Below are positions 18,946-27,319 of a stretch of 64,000 nt of DNA, in pieces. Each line of letters begins with the position of its first letter. The first letter of the stretch is position 1. Source of the DNA: Enterovibrio baiacu. GTDB lineage: Bacteria > Pseudomonadota > Gammaproteobacteria > Enterobacterales > Vibrionaceae. The notes beneath the pieces were generated by a model, which had not been told where the DNA came from, ran no database searches, and saw only the letters and a program-made list of their open reading frames with translations. The translations under genes and the position numbers were made by a program. The DNA lies in NCBI RefSeq assembly GCF_004120195.1, contig NZ_SCHN01000005.1:186001-250000 (forward strand). The letters run 5' to 3'.

Positions 18946-19758
18946 ATGCTAAAGCAGCTTTCCATCGCCTCTTTGTTTTTTAGTGCCAGCGCACTTGCCG
19001 CTGTTGAGCCACCCATTCTCATTCAGGGTGCCATGGACATTGAAACCAAGGTATTGATTGACGCCTTGGACAACCCGAAAGAAGTCACGAAAGGTTCGTG
19101 GACATTTTGGGAAGGTGAAATAGCGGGTTATCCAGTCGTGGTCTCTCGGACGGAAATCGGCCTCGCTAACGCTGCAGCTGCTACCACCTTAGCCGTTGAG
19201 ATGTACCAGCCGCTTGCCATCATCAACCAAGGTACTGCTGGCGGCCACGATCCTGCACTTTTCCGCGGTGACATTGTTGTGGGCGAAACGAGTTTTAACA
19301 TGGGCGCATATAAGGTTGAGTACACGGAAAAGGATAAAGGCATTCACCCTGAAAAATGGCAACACTTCGATGTGGTGATGAGGCTACGTGAAAAAGGCGA
19401 ACTCGTTAATCACGCCTACTTTGCCGCCGACCCTACCCTTCTCGAACACACGTTGGCTCAACGTGATCGCTATAAGCATGGCAACGTTGTCAAAGGCGTT
19501 ATCGGTACAGCCGACGAATGGAACCGAGAACTCGATCGTATCAACTGGTTCCACAACACCTTGGGAACCTCCGTCGAGGAAATGGAAACCTCAGCCGCCG
19601 CTTTGGTCGCCGAAGCTTACAAGGTCCCTTTTATCAGCATTCGTATCTTGTCGAATACTGACCAACACCAACAAGATTTTGATCCTGCAACAGCGACAAA
19701 CTGTCAGCACTTCGTGATTGATGTGGTCACTGCACTGATCAAAAAACAGCAGGAATAA
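18946..19758 (+). CDS. Exported MTA/SAH nucleosidase family protein
   Basis: The 270-residue product belongs to the nucleoside phosphorylase superfamily, MTAN branch. These enzymes cleave adenine from 5'-methylthioadenosine or S-adenosylhomocysteine. Seen: [30 protein letters not shown], the substrate-binding [17 protein letters not shown] (with the conserved MET-glutamate region) and a late SNTD carrying the catalytic aspartate. Unlike the cytosolic enzyme it begins with a signal peptide ([20 protein letters not shown]), so a periplasmic location is inferred. ATG 18946 is chosen because it starts that signal peptide; an upstream in-frame start at 18877 would bury it. A terminator follows. 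Confidence 0.85.
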   Translation: MLKQLSIASLFFSASALAAVEPPILIQGAMDIETKVLIDALDNPKEVTKGSWTFWEGEIAGYPVVVSRTEIGLANAAAATTLAVEMYQPLAIINQGTAGGHDPALFRGDIVVGETSFNMGAYKVEYTEKDKGIHPEKWQHFDVVMRLREKGELVNHAYFAADPTLLEHTLAQRDRYKHGNVVKGVIGTADEWNRELDRINWFHNTLGTSVEEMETSAAALVAEAYKVPFISIRILSNTDQHQQDFDPATATNCQHFVIDVVTALIKKQQE

Positions 19759-19782
19759 ACGATTTCTCCAAGAAAGTAAGTC

Positions 19783-19816
19783 AAAGGTGGTATTAACGGG
19801 ATGCCACCTTTTTTCC
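19783..19816 (+). terminator. Terminator of the nucleosidase gene
   Basis: AAAGGTGG (19783-19790) pairs with CCACCTTT (19804-19811) and the stem extends inward with a G-U pair. A run of Ts follows. Confidence 0.85.
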
Positions 19817-20002
19817 TCTTACTCATCTGAATGTTTACATTCTCACGCGTCTACTCAGTTGTTCAACACCCATGAAGGTAAACCAACCTCTCATTGATCA
19901 CATCTTGTTGCTGATTATCATTTCCATTATTTCTCTCGCTTCTGGATAATGATGTTTTCTTGCCAAGTCGGCACTTTTTTAAGGACAACAATAGGTTTGA
20001 AG

Positions 20003-20473
20003 ATGTCTAACTACATTCTCGCTTTGGTCATTATTTTTATTCTCGGCTTCATCTATTTCAATAAACAAAAAGCCGCCAAACTGGCAGAAGAGAACATCGC
20101 TGCAGGCACCTTGTTCTTGCAAGAAAATGCGAAATTAGATGGCGTAAAAACCACCGCATCAGGCCTTCAGTACCTTGTATTGGAAGCAGGTACTGGTGAA
20201 GAGCACCCTACCGCAACCACGCGTGTCAAAGTGCATTATCACGGTACATTGATTGACGGCACTGTCTTTGATAGCTCAGTGCAGCGTGGAGAGCCGATTG
20301 AATTTGGTCTGAACCAAGTCATCAAGGGCTGGACGGAAGGTGTTCAATTGATGGTGAAAGGCGAGAAAACCCGCTTCTTCATCCCCGCTGAATTAGCCTA
20401 TGGCAATTCATCTGCAGGTATCATTAAGCCAGGTTCAACCCTGATCTTTGAGGTTGAGCTGTTAGATTTCTAA
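20003..20473 (+). CDS. FKBP-type peptidyl-prolyl cis-trans isomerase, membrane-anchored
   Basis: The 156-residue product has one N-terminal hydrophobic segment (residues ~4-18) then a KQKAAKLAEENIAAG helix and a C-terminal FKBP domain. The domain shows VHYHGTLIDGTVFDSS, the active-site region VIKGWTEGVQLM, and GAKYRFFIP-like KGEKTRFFIPAELAYG with a closing LIFEVELLDF. It speeds up proline isomerisation during protein folding. The hydrophobic start suggests a periplasmic enzyme tethered to the inner membrane. ATG 20003 is favoured over an upstream in-frame ATG at 19949 that adds unconserved residues. Confidence 0.9.
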   Translation: MSNYILALVIIFILGFIYFNKQKAAKLAEENIAAGTLFLQENAKLDGVKTTASGLQYLVLEAGTGEEHPTATTRVKVHYHGTLIDGTVFDSSVQRGEPIEFGLNQVIKGWTEGVQLMVKGEKTRFFIPAELAYGNSSAGIIKPGSTLIFEVELLDF

Positions 20474-20501
20474 TCTCATGTCTCGCTCAGTAACAAACAC
20501 A

Positions 20502-20532
20502 AGAAGGCCGCATTTCTGCGGCCTTCTTCTAT
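20502..20532. terminator. Bidirectional terminator between FKBP and EIIC-EAL genes
   Basis: A perfect 10-bp stem AGAAGGCCGC/GCGGCCTTCT (20502-20511 with 20518-20527) has a 6-nt loop and T-rich flanks. Confidence 0.9.
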
Positions 20533-20575
20533 TTTGAATTTACTGTCAGATAGCACCTAACGAATGCGCAGCGCT

Positions 20576-22615
20576 CTATGCTGCGGTTTCGGTGCTTTCT
20601 AAACGTTCGGCTCTTTCCTTCGCCCAATCAACAGCCTCTTCTAAAGGCAGCGGTTTAGAGAAGAAATACCCCTGGCAGATATCAATGCCGCAGCTTTTAA
20701 CAAAGGCTGTTTCCTGCTCTGTTTCAACGCCTTCTGCCACCAAAGCACAACCGGTAACGTCGCTGATTTTCGCCAACAGTTGATACAGGTTTTGACCGCG
20801 TTCCTCTTTTGCGTCAATCAGCAACGAGCGATCCAGTTTCACCTTATCAAAATTGAATTTCAGCAAGTGTGCGAATGACGCATAACCCGAACCAAAATCA
20901 TCGATCGCCACTTTCACACCCAGCGCTTGTAGTGCATCAATATTGCGCTTCACTTGGTTATGGTCTTCAAGAATAGCTTCTTCTGTGACCTCAATTTCAA
21001 GCGCGCTAGCAGGCAGTGCGTAGTGATCCAGACGCTCTGCAACGTACTCAACAAACCCTTTACGAGAGATGGTTTCTACGCACACGTTAATGCCAATTTT
21101 ACACCCTGAAGTAATCGGCATTTTGTTCATATCAGCCATCACCAAATCAATCACCATGTGATCAAGTTGATTCATCGCGCCGAGTTCGTTGAAGTCTTGA
21201 ATGAATACAGGTGGCAGCATGTTCCCTTTTTCGTCTTTGTAACGAACCAAAGATTCAAACGCCAAGTGATTTTCATTGTTCAAGTGCACTTGGGGTTGGT
21301 AGTACATCACGAATTCGCCTTTGCTCAGCATTTGGCTGACGCGACGGCTCACTTCGTGTTTGCTGATGTAGCTTCCCATTGAACGATGCACATCCCCCAA
21401 AAAGCTTTTCAGGGTTGTTTTTTCAAGCGCTTGCTGATGCAGCATGGCTTTGCTATCAATGACGCAACGACCTGCGTAGTGCAGGTAAAATGGTCGATAT
21501 ATCAAGATGCCAACGACCACAACCACGATCTGCAAGAACACGCCACTCAGGCTGTTTTGCGTCGCCACATAGCCACTGAAAAACGGCGGTGTCATCCAGT
21601 GCACAATGGCTTCAACGGGGTTAACAAGCCCTGACCACATCGCACCATACACAACCATGAAACTCACCAATGGCACCAGAACAAACGGCACAATCAAGGT
21701 TGGGTTAAAGATGACGGGCAAGCCAAACAACAAAAGCTCATTGATGTTAAACATCACCAAAGGCAATGCAGACAACGCCAACGTAATGTGACGACGATCT
21801 TTAGAAAACAACAAAACACACAGCAGCAAACTCAGTGAGTTACCGGAACCACCAATTTGCATAAACGCATCATAAAACCCCTGACCGAGGATATTGAGCG
21901 GCGCTTCACCAGCATGGAAAGCTGCAATGTTCGCCTGCGTGCTTTCATACAAGCTCTGCTTTACACCAAACAGGAAGTTATGACCGTTGATGCCAATTGC
22001 ACCTAGCAGCCCCAGAATAAACTGGTACGCCAAACCACCCCCTATGGTGAGTGGGTTAAAGTCGATATCTGCGCGAACAACGTCCATCACTTCGAGAAAT
22101 GACGTTGTTAACCCAGACAGCGCGACCGTGAGCAACAAGAAGCCAAAGAAGTGTGCAACTTGCTTATAAAGATCTTTCACGAAATCGATGCGAGACGGGT
22201 CCAGAGGATAAAGCCTGAACGACACACAACAAGACGCAGAAATGATAGCCGTAACTAACGCAACTAAGGGGTTATTCGGTAAGCCAGAGCCTACCGCGAC
22301 GAGCCCATTGGTAAGCGACACTGACAGATACATCAGAAACGCATAGGGCACGACCACCATAGGGTTAATACTGTGTTTGCTCGACAGGTAGTACGTCGTA
22401 ACAATACAAAGCACACTTGGGTAGATACCAATTAAGAGATCTGAGAAATAGAAAAACTTCTTCGCCAGCTCAGGGAAATCGGAAATATTTAAAGCGTGAC
22501 CAACAAATATCGAGATCGCGTTACAAATGGTGAGGGGCAAAAGTAGAAGAAAGACGATCGATATGTCACGAATATAGGTGTCGTAGCAATAACGCAACGA
22601 AGGCGGTTTCCACAT
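20576..22615 (-). CDS. PTS EIIC-like membrane domain fused to EAL c-di-GMP phosphodiesterase
   Basis: The 679-residue fusion has residues ~15-400 matching the lactose/cellobiose PTS permease EIIC, with ~10 membrane segments. It retains GHNFLFG (the sugar-site histidine region) and FNINELLLFGLPVIFNP, the EIIC glutamate motif. Residues ~430-665 are an EAL domain. Its first motif reads FESLVR rather than EALLR, but the metal glutamate is kept. GINVCVETI, EVTEEAI, IDDFGSGYASF, VKLDRSL, AEGVET and QGYFFSKPL are all present, so it should be able to cleave c-di-GMP. No EIIA/EIIB partner is adjacent. Likely a membrane receptor that links sugar sensing to c-di-GMP. The signal sensed is unknown. Confidence 0.92.
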   Translation of the reverse strand: MWKPPSLRYCYDTYIRDISIVFLLLLPLTICNAISIFVGHALNISDFPELAKKFFYFSDLLIGIYPSVLCIVTTYYLSSKHSINPMVVVPYAFLMYLSVSLTNGLVAVGSGLPNNPLVALVTAIISASCCVSFRLYPLDPSRIDFVKDLYKQVAHFFGFLLLTVALSGLTTSFLEVMDVVRADIDFNPLTIGGGLAYQFILGLLGAIGINGHNFLFGVKQSLYESTQANIAAFHAGEAPLNILGQGFYDAFMQIGGSGNSLSLLLCVLLFSKDRRHITLALSALPLVMFNINELLLFGLPVIFNPTLIVPFVLVPLVSFMVVYGAMWSGLVNPVEAIVHWMTPPFFSGYVATQNSLSGVFLQIVVVVVGILIYRPFYLHYAGRCVIDSKAMLHQQALEKTTLKSFLGDVHRSMGSYISKHEVSRRVSQMLSKGEFVMYYQPQVHLNNENHLAFESLVRYKDEKGNMLPPVFIQDFNELGAMNQLDHMVIDLVMADMNKMPITSGCKIGINVCVETISRKGFVEYVAERLDHYALPASALEIEVTEEAILEDHNQVKRNIDALQALGVKVAIDDFGSGYASFAHLLKFNFDKVKLDRSLLIDAKEERGQNLYQLLAKISDVTGCALVAEGVETEQETAFVKSCGIDICQGYFFSKPLPLEEAVDWAKERAERLESTETAA

Positions 22616-22769
22616 AGACTGAGAATGTTCACACGAAAGGTCAAAAAAGTTGGCGGATTATATATGCGACCTATATCACTAGCAATCAAAATAGACAGTG
22701 AAAATGAGGTTACTTTTCCAACAACTCTCCGAGCGATAACTCACTCTTTTTTCAGATAAACATTCATGT

Positions 22770-23252
22770 TCACACAAGGAGTCTGTGCATCACGAAGCAA
22801 TCAACATAACCAAGGGTTGGATGGCGGTATGCTTTTGGGATCGTACCTATGATAGAAAACCCCAATTTCTCCCACAGTAAAACCGCAATGGCATTGGTAG
22901 AGACAACAGAATTAAATTGCATGGCTTCAAAGCCTAGCGCCACAGCGACCCTCAACGAATGCTCGCACAATTCACGCGCTACGCCCCGCCCCCTCGCATT
23001 TTCGCTGACCATATAACCACAATTACAAATGTGATCACTTGGCCCCATGGCGTTAGGTTTGATGTAGTAGGTCCCTAATATTTCCCCATCATTTTCGTAT
23101 ACAAACGATTTCGATGTCGACGTTACCCAAAATGCATAGGCCTCTTCTTGGGTCATGTCTGGGCATAACGCATAGGTTTCTTGGGATTGAATGATGCTTT
23201 CAAAGGTGGGCCAAAATGCGTCAAAGTCGCCTCTGTTCATTTCTCTGATCAT
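22770..23252 (-). CDS. GNAT family N-acetyltransferase
   Basis: The 160-residue product has the GNAT fold: an N-terminal REMNRGDFDAFWPTFESII helix pair, the acetyl-CoA-binding motif VSENARGRGVARELCEHSL (RGxGxA variant), and a C-terminal VLLWEKLGFSIIGTIPKAY block. These resemble phosphinothricin/aminoacyl acetyltransferase-type members (RimI superfamily). The substrate is not predictable. It lies upstream of, and on the same strand as, the EIIC-EAL gene but 154 bp away, so co-transcription is uncertain. Confidence 0.85.
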   Translation of the reverse strand: MIREMNRGDFDAFWPTFESIIQSQETYALCPDMTQEEAYAFWVTSTSKSFVYENDGEILGTYYIKPNAMGPSDHICNCGYMVSENARGRGVARELCEHSLRVAVALGFEAMQFNSVVSTNAIAVLLWEKLGFSIIGTIPKAYRHPTLGYVDCFVMHRLLV

Positions 23253-23288
23253 TTGAGTCTCCTAGCATTCGGCATTTATGGGGGCTTC

Positions 23289-23621
23289 TTATTGCTCGTG
23301 GCTTGCTTGGCAAGACACACAAAACCGCACTTCCGGCTTAACCGCCAGTCGCGCCGACGCAATATCTTCACCGCATTCTTCGCAATAGCCGTATTCGTCT
23401 TCATCAATACGGCTTAGGGCTGCAATCACTTCCTTGAGTTGCAATGCTGCGGCTCGGTAATTCGATTTTGCGAGTTCTTGTTGCTGGATGGCATCAATCC
23501 GCGACACGCGCCCAATAGACTGCTGATCAAGTTCTACAGGGTCGGTTTGTGATTGAAGTAATACCAATTCATCCATCAAGGTCTGTCTCAGAATCGAAAG
23601 CGCTTCTTTATGGTTTGGCAT
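23289..23621 (-). CDS. TraR/DksA family zinc-finger protein
   Basis: The 110-residue product is a short DksA/TraR homologue. A helical coiled-coil half is followed by DEDEYGYCEECGEDI and VRFCVSCQ, an intact four-cysteine zinc finger. Such proteins bind the RNA polymerase secondary channel; the family includes YbiI-like members of unknown target. ATG 23621 (AAGGAATGACA upstream) is preferred to the start at 23645. A second, cysteine-poor homologue is at 43093. Confidence 0.88.
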   Translation of the reverse strand: MPNHKEALSILRQTLMDELVLLQSQTDPVELDQQSIGRVSRIDAIQQQELAKSNYRAAALQLKEVIAALSRIDEDEYGYCEECGEDIASARLAVKPEVRFCVSCQASHEQ

Positions 23622-23825
23622 TGTCATTCCTTTGCAATAGGCCATCTATCCAAACTAAGCCAAACAGTGGCACATGCAAATCGCCAACACAAAAGCGTGA
23701 TCAACTTTAGCTTTGGAGCAATTAATCGAGAGCTTTATTAACGCACCCGTTATAAATCCTAGGCTAGCTGCGAATTCAGTTGATGCACCATTGGATGGTA
23801 TTCGACACAAAAAAGGACAACAGGG

Positions 23826-24422
23826 ATGGAAAACAACGCAGAACAGTTGTTGGGTTTAATTAAAGCGTGCCTCTCCGCCTTCGATGAAGAGAAGGTCGTG
23901 CATTTTCGCGAAGAGTTGCCCGAGACACACCACATTGCGCACCTACCCATCGAACCAAATTGGCTACCTGTTGCTGAGCAGGTTCAACGGGTAGGTGCAA
24001 CTCACCCTGAAACCCGTGACATCGTTTCCTTCATTCAAACTCACGCAGACACCTTTGCATGGCGTCAGCCATACAAAACGGGGCAATTACCCGAGGCATT
24101 TTTGAGCGGTTCAGCGTGGTTCCCCATCGCAGATCGTCAAGGCCCTTTGGTGTTCGAGCAAGGTTTGGTAGAAATCATGCTGCTTGATCGGGGTGTCACA
24201 TACCCACGTCATCATCACGAACCCGAAGAAATGTACCTTGTACTTGGTGGCGAGGTGTATTGGGAAGCAGAAGGCATGGAAGGTTCACCCTCTTGGAAAC
24301 GCGCGGGTGATTGCATTTATCACCCCTCTCATCAGCCGCATCAATTACAAGCAGGAACAGACCCCGTTTTGATACTGAGCCTTTGGCGAGGTGGTGGCTT
24401 TGAAATGCCGGCACTCGAGTAG
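23826..24422 (+). CDS. Cupin protein of the DMSP lyase family (DddQ/DddL-like)
   Basis: The 198-residue product has a C-terminal cupin with YPRHHHEPEEMYLVLGGEVY (His-x-His ... Glu ... Tyr metal/catalytic motif) and GDCIYHPSHQPHQL (third metal histidine), ending LILSLWRGG. This pattern is that of the DMSP lyase cupin family, whose members release dimethyl sulfide and acrylate from dimethylsulfoniopropionate. The catalytic tyrosine position is filled. The N-terminal ~100 helical residues also fit. Activity is an inference: related cupins without DMSP activity exist, and no acrylate-use genes are adjacent. AGGACA lies upstream of the ATG. Confidence 0.75.
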   Translation: MENNAEQLLGLIKACLSAFDEEKVVHFREELPETHHIAHLPIEPNWLPVAEQVQRVGATHPETRDIVSFIQTHADTFAWRQPYKTGQLPEAFLSGSAWFPIADRQGPLVFEQGLVEIMLLDRGVTYPRHHHEPEEMYLVLGGEVYWEAEGMEGSPSWKRAGDCIYHPSHQPHQLQAGTDPVLILSLWRGGGFEMPALE

Positions 24423-24898
24423 TCTTGACCACCGCTGCTCCACTGACGAAGAGACCCACAACGCCTAACGTCTCACTTTAGAGACTGACTTTATAAAAAT
24501 TTCTCGCCTGACTTTGTATACAACACCTGATCTTCTGGCCTTTCCCGCCCTGTTTCTTTCAATTTTGATGACAGAGGGACTTCACTTTTTATTGTACAAA
24601 TTTCAACCACTGGTGTAAGTCTAAATTACGTGCTTCAAAAACGCGCTCATGCGTAGCGCGGGTTTTCCAGCATATCTTTGAATCAGAAAGAGTAGAAACT
24701 GGAGAGACGTTACCAAAAATAATTCGCTTCCTTCCCATCCCTTGATGATGAAGTGAAGCAAAGCTGAGAGGCAAAACAGTCATCTTGCTCATTTGGGTGA
24801 AATATCGACCCCGAATTTCACCACAAGCTGATGACTGGCGATGACTCTGTACACGTCAACGTTCGTCCGACAGGGCGGTATTTTGAGGAGAAAGGGGC
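24423..24898. other. 476-bp region between the cupin gene and doeA
   Basis: No convincing gene. A short GC hairpin (CGCGCT/AGCGCG, 24642-24647 with 24655-24660, then GGTTTT) may terminate the cupin transcript. An 8-bp inverted repeat at 24796-24822 lies 76 bp before doeA. A 67-codon minus-strand ORF at 24589-24792 has no recognisable family. Confidence 0.5.
24796..24822. promoter_or_regulatory. LysR-type (T-N11-A) inverted repeat upstream of doeA
   Basis: GGTGAAAT (24796-24803) and ATTTCACC (24815-24822) form a perfect 8-bp inverted repeat with an 11-bp spacer. The central T-N11-A is the hallmark of LysR-type regulator sites. It lies 76 bp upstream of doeA. The LysR gene at 39633 is a candidate binder; that link is only inference. 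Confidence 0.5.
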
Positions 24899-26086
24899 AT
24901 GAGTGACGTTGTGCTTAATTTTACGCTTGAAGAGTTCGGCGTCCGGCTGGCGAAAGTTCGTGCAGCCATGGAAACTCACGAAATAGATACCCTTATCGTC
25001 CACGATCCTTCCAATATGGCGTGGCTGACCGGTTATGACGGCTGGTCTTTTTACGTTCCACAATGCGTGATTGTCGGCGCGCAAGGCGAACCCATTTGGT
25101 TTGGGCGGGCGATGGATGCCAAAGGCGCGCAACGCACGGTCTACATGCATCGTGACAACGTCACATTTTATCCTGACGTTTACGTCATGAATCCCCAATG
25201 TCACCCCATGGAATACTTGTCTAACCATATTCTGAACGAACACCTTTGGGATCGCGGGAGAATTGGTATCGAGAAAGACAATTACTATTTCAGTGCCACC
25301 GCATTCGAGTCGCTAAAAGACAATCTCCCCTTTGCGTCGTTCGTTGATGCGACATCTCTCGTTAATTGGTGTCGTGCTGAAAAGTCAGACCAAGAACTCA
25401 CCTACATGCGCATAGCCGCGCGCATTGTCGAAAACATGCATCGCGTCGCCTACGAGCTTATCGAGCCCGGCTTGCCGAAGCACATATTAGTCGCAGAAAT
25501 AAACAAACAAGCGGTGCTGGGCCATGAACACCACTTTGGCGACTATGCCGCCATCGTCCCCCTTCTGCCATCTGGCGTTGATGCCTCAGCCCCTCACCTC
25601 ACTTGGGACGATAAACCTTTTGTGAAAGGCGAAGGCACGTTCATTGAAATCGCCGGCGCGCACCGACGCTATCACTGCCCACTCTCTCGAACCATTTACT
25701 TGGGTGAGCCCGGAGACATCTTCAAGCGCGCCAACGATGCGCTCAACGAAGGGCTGGAAGCCGGGTTGGCGATAGCTCGCCCAGGAAATACCTGTGGTGA
25801 CATCGCCGCAGCGCTTAATGCCACCATGCATAAATACGGTTTTGACCGAGAAGGCACTCGCTGTGGATACCCAATAGGCTTGAGTTACCCACCCGATTGG
25901 GGCGAGCGCACCATGAGTCTTCGTGATTCCGATCAAACCATCTTAAAAGAAGGCATGACGTTCCACTTTATGCCAGGGCTTTGGATGGATGATTGGGGCA
26001 TGGAAACCACAGAAAGCATTGTGATTACCAAATATGGCGCTGAAACCTTGTGTAATTTCCCACGCCAACTATTCGTTAAGCATTGA
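24899..26086 (+). CDS. doeA: Ectoine hydrolase DoeA (EutD), M24 family
   Basis: DoeA opens the ectoine ring to N-alpha-acetyl-L-2,4-diaminobutyrate (and the gamma isomer) in the cytoplasm. The 395-residue product has the creatinase N-terminal domain and an M24 pita-bread C-terminal domain. Strong family markers are DPSNMAWLTGYDGWSFYVPQC, GIEKDNYYFSA, APHLTWDDKPFVKGEGTF, RYHCPLSRT and GYPIGLSYPPDWGERTMSLR. These separate it from creatinase and Xaa-Pro peptidases. GAGGAGAAAGG precedes the ATG. It pairs with doeB downstream. Confidence 0.93.
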   Translation: MSDVVLNFTLEEFGVRLAKVRAAMETHEIDTLIVHDPSNMAWLTGYDGWSFYVPQCVIVGAQGEPIWFGRAMDAKGAQRTVYMHRDNVTFYPDVYVMNPQCHPMEYLSNHILNEHLWDRGRIGIEKDNYYFSATAFESLKDNLPFASFVDATSLVNWCRAEKSDQELTYMRIAARIVENMHRVAYELIEPGLPKHILVAEINKQAVLGHEHHFGDYAAIVPLLPSGVDASAPHLTWDDKPFVKGEGTFIEIAGAHRRYHCPLSRTIYLGEPGDIFKRANDALNEGLEAGLAIARPGNTCGDIAAALNATMHKYGFDREGTRCGYPIGLSYPPDWGERTMSLRDSDQTILKEGMTFHFMPGLWMDDWGMETTESIVITKYGAETLCNFPRQLFVKH

Positions 26087-26104
26087 AGCGCGTAAAAATT
26101 GTCG

Positions 26105-26174
26105 TGCGAGATGCGAGATGCGAGATGCGAGACTAGAAACTAGAAACTAGAAACTAGAAACTAGAAACTAGAAA
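26105..26174. repeat. Two adjacent heptanucleotide tandem repeats between doeA and doeB
   Basis: Four perfect copies of TGCGAGA (26105-26132) run straight into six perfect copies of CTAGAAA (26133-26174). Copy number is likely to vary by slipped-strand replication. The tract lies in the doeA-doeB spacer, 45 bp before the doeB start. A related TGCGAGA-type tract follows doeB. Confidence 0.95.
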
Positions 26175-26218
26175 TCCTTTCTCAATCGATAGCCAAACCG
26201 TGAGGGAATAACATCACC

Positions 26219-27232
26219 ATGAACCCAGCTCTTCCTGCCAGTTCTGTCACCGCGACCGTCAATTATGATCAAGACGGTATTCAGCACGGATTTCTAAAGC
26301 TGCCCTACTCCCACGACGGCTCTGCTTGGGGTGCGATAATGACGCCCATTTGCGTGATAAAAAATGGGGACGGACCAACAGCACTTCTCACTGGCGGAAA
26401 TCATGGCGACGAATACGAAGGCATCACAGGGCTACTAAAACTCAGCAATCAACTCGATAACAAGGATATCCAAGGCCGCGTTATCATCATTCCAATGATG
26501 AACCAACCTGCCGTCGAAGGCGCAAGCCGCGTTTCCCCTATCGACAATGGCAACATGAACCGCGCTTTCCCTGGGCACCCCTATGGTTCAATGACGGAAC
26601 GGATGGCCGACTACTTCACGCGATACTTGATTCCACTGTGTGACACCGCATTGGACATACATTCTGGCGGTAAAACCCTCGATATACTTCCTTTTGCTGC
26701 AGCGCACCGATTACCAGATAAAGCGCTAGAATCTCGTTGCTCAGAAGGCGCACGATTGTTTGGTGCACCCTACATGTTCTTTATGGAAGAAATCGACGCC
26801 ACTCAGCTTTACGATACTGCCGTTGAAGACCAAGGAAAGGTGTTTGTAACAACTGAACTTAGAGGTGGTGGCACAACCACACCAGACACCATCGCCATGG
26901 TAGATCGCGGCATTCACAACTTTCTCGTGTTCAGTGGCGTCCTCAATCAAGCCTATATCCCCCCCCCGTCAAACCCGATTTCGCTAGAAATCCCAGATTC
27001 TGATTGCTACCTACATGCTGAACATCGCGGTATCTTAGAGCTGTGTGCATCGCTCGGTGATGAAATCCACAAAGGCGACCTCATCGCCCGCATCTATTCC
27101 ATCGAACGCACTGGCGAGCCCCCTGTTGAATACCACGCCAAACGCAGCGGCATTCTCGCCGCGAGGCGACACCTAGCTAACGTGAATATGGGTGATACGT
27201 TTGCGGTGCTAGCTGTGAAGATCTCGTCGTGA
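26219..27232 (+). CDS. doeB: N-alpha-acetyl-L-2,4-diaminobutyrate deacetylase DoeB
   Basis: DoeB removes the acetyl group from the DoeA product to give L-2,4-diaminobutyrate. The 337-residue protein belongs to the AstE/aspartoacylase zinc family. TGGNHGDEYEG carries the zinc His/Glu pair, DIHSGG the third zinc ligand region, MNRAFPG the substrate-arginine region and TTELRGGGTTTP the catalytic glutamate. The C-terminal ~90 residues are the usual beta domain. It follows doeA in the same direction, 132 bp away, with a repeat tract between them. Confidence 0.92.
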   Translation: MNPALPASSVTATVNYDQDGIQHGFLKLPYSHDGSAWGAIMTPICVIKNGDGPTALLTGGNHGDEYEGITGLLKLSNQLDNKDIQGRVIIIPMMNQPAVEGASRVSPIDNGNMNRAFPGHPYGSMTERMADYFTRYLIPLCDTALDIHSGGKTLDILPFAAAHRLPDKALESRCSEGARLFGAPYMFFMEEIDATQLYDTAVEDQGKVFVTTELRGGGTTTPDTIAMVDRGIHNFLVFSGVLNQAYIPPPSNPISLEIPDSDCYLHAEHRGILELCASLGDEIHKGDLIARIYSIERTGEPPVEYHAKRSGILAARRHLANVNMGDTFAVLAVKISS

Positions 27233-27235
27233 GAA

Positions 27236-27276
27236 GCGAGATTTGAGTGGCGAGATGCGAGATGCGAGATGCGAGA
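27236..27276. repeat. Heptanucleotide repeat after doeB
   Basis: Three full copies and one partial copy of GCGAGAT (27250-27276) follow a separate and degenerate copy at 27236. The unit is the same as the TGCGAGA of the doeA-doeB spacer in another phase. It starts 4 bp after the doeB stop and lies between converging genes. Confidence 0.9.
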
Positions 27277-27319
27277 AAGCGAAGATAAGAGAGAAGGCTA
27301 AATCCCCCCTAACACTAAC

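Noticed and set aside
18678-18983. 101-codon plus-strand ORF before the nucleosidase gene
   Set aside because: No ribosome site, no recognisable family, and it overlaps the start of the well-supported exported nucleosidase in another frame.
24471-24486. Short GTCTC/GAGAC hairpin after the cupin gene
   Set aside because: A 5-bp stem without a following T-run is too weak to call a terminator.
24589-24792. 67-codon minus-strand ORF in the gap before doeA
   Set aside because: It ends in open sequence without a terminator, has no clear ribosome site and matches no family I know. Noted only within the gap entry.
24899-26086. Creatinase (creatine to sarcosine plus urea) as the identity of the M24 protein
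   Set aside because: This would fit neatly with sarcosine oxidase and urease nearby. However, the motifs NMAWLTGYDGWSFYV and GYPIGLSYPPDWGERTMSLR are those of ectoine hydrolase DoeA, and doeB follows directly.
26105-27276. CRISPR array
   Set aside because: The repeats are pure 7-bp tandem units without spacers, and no cas genes are present.
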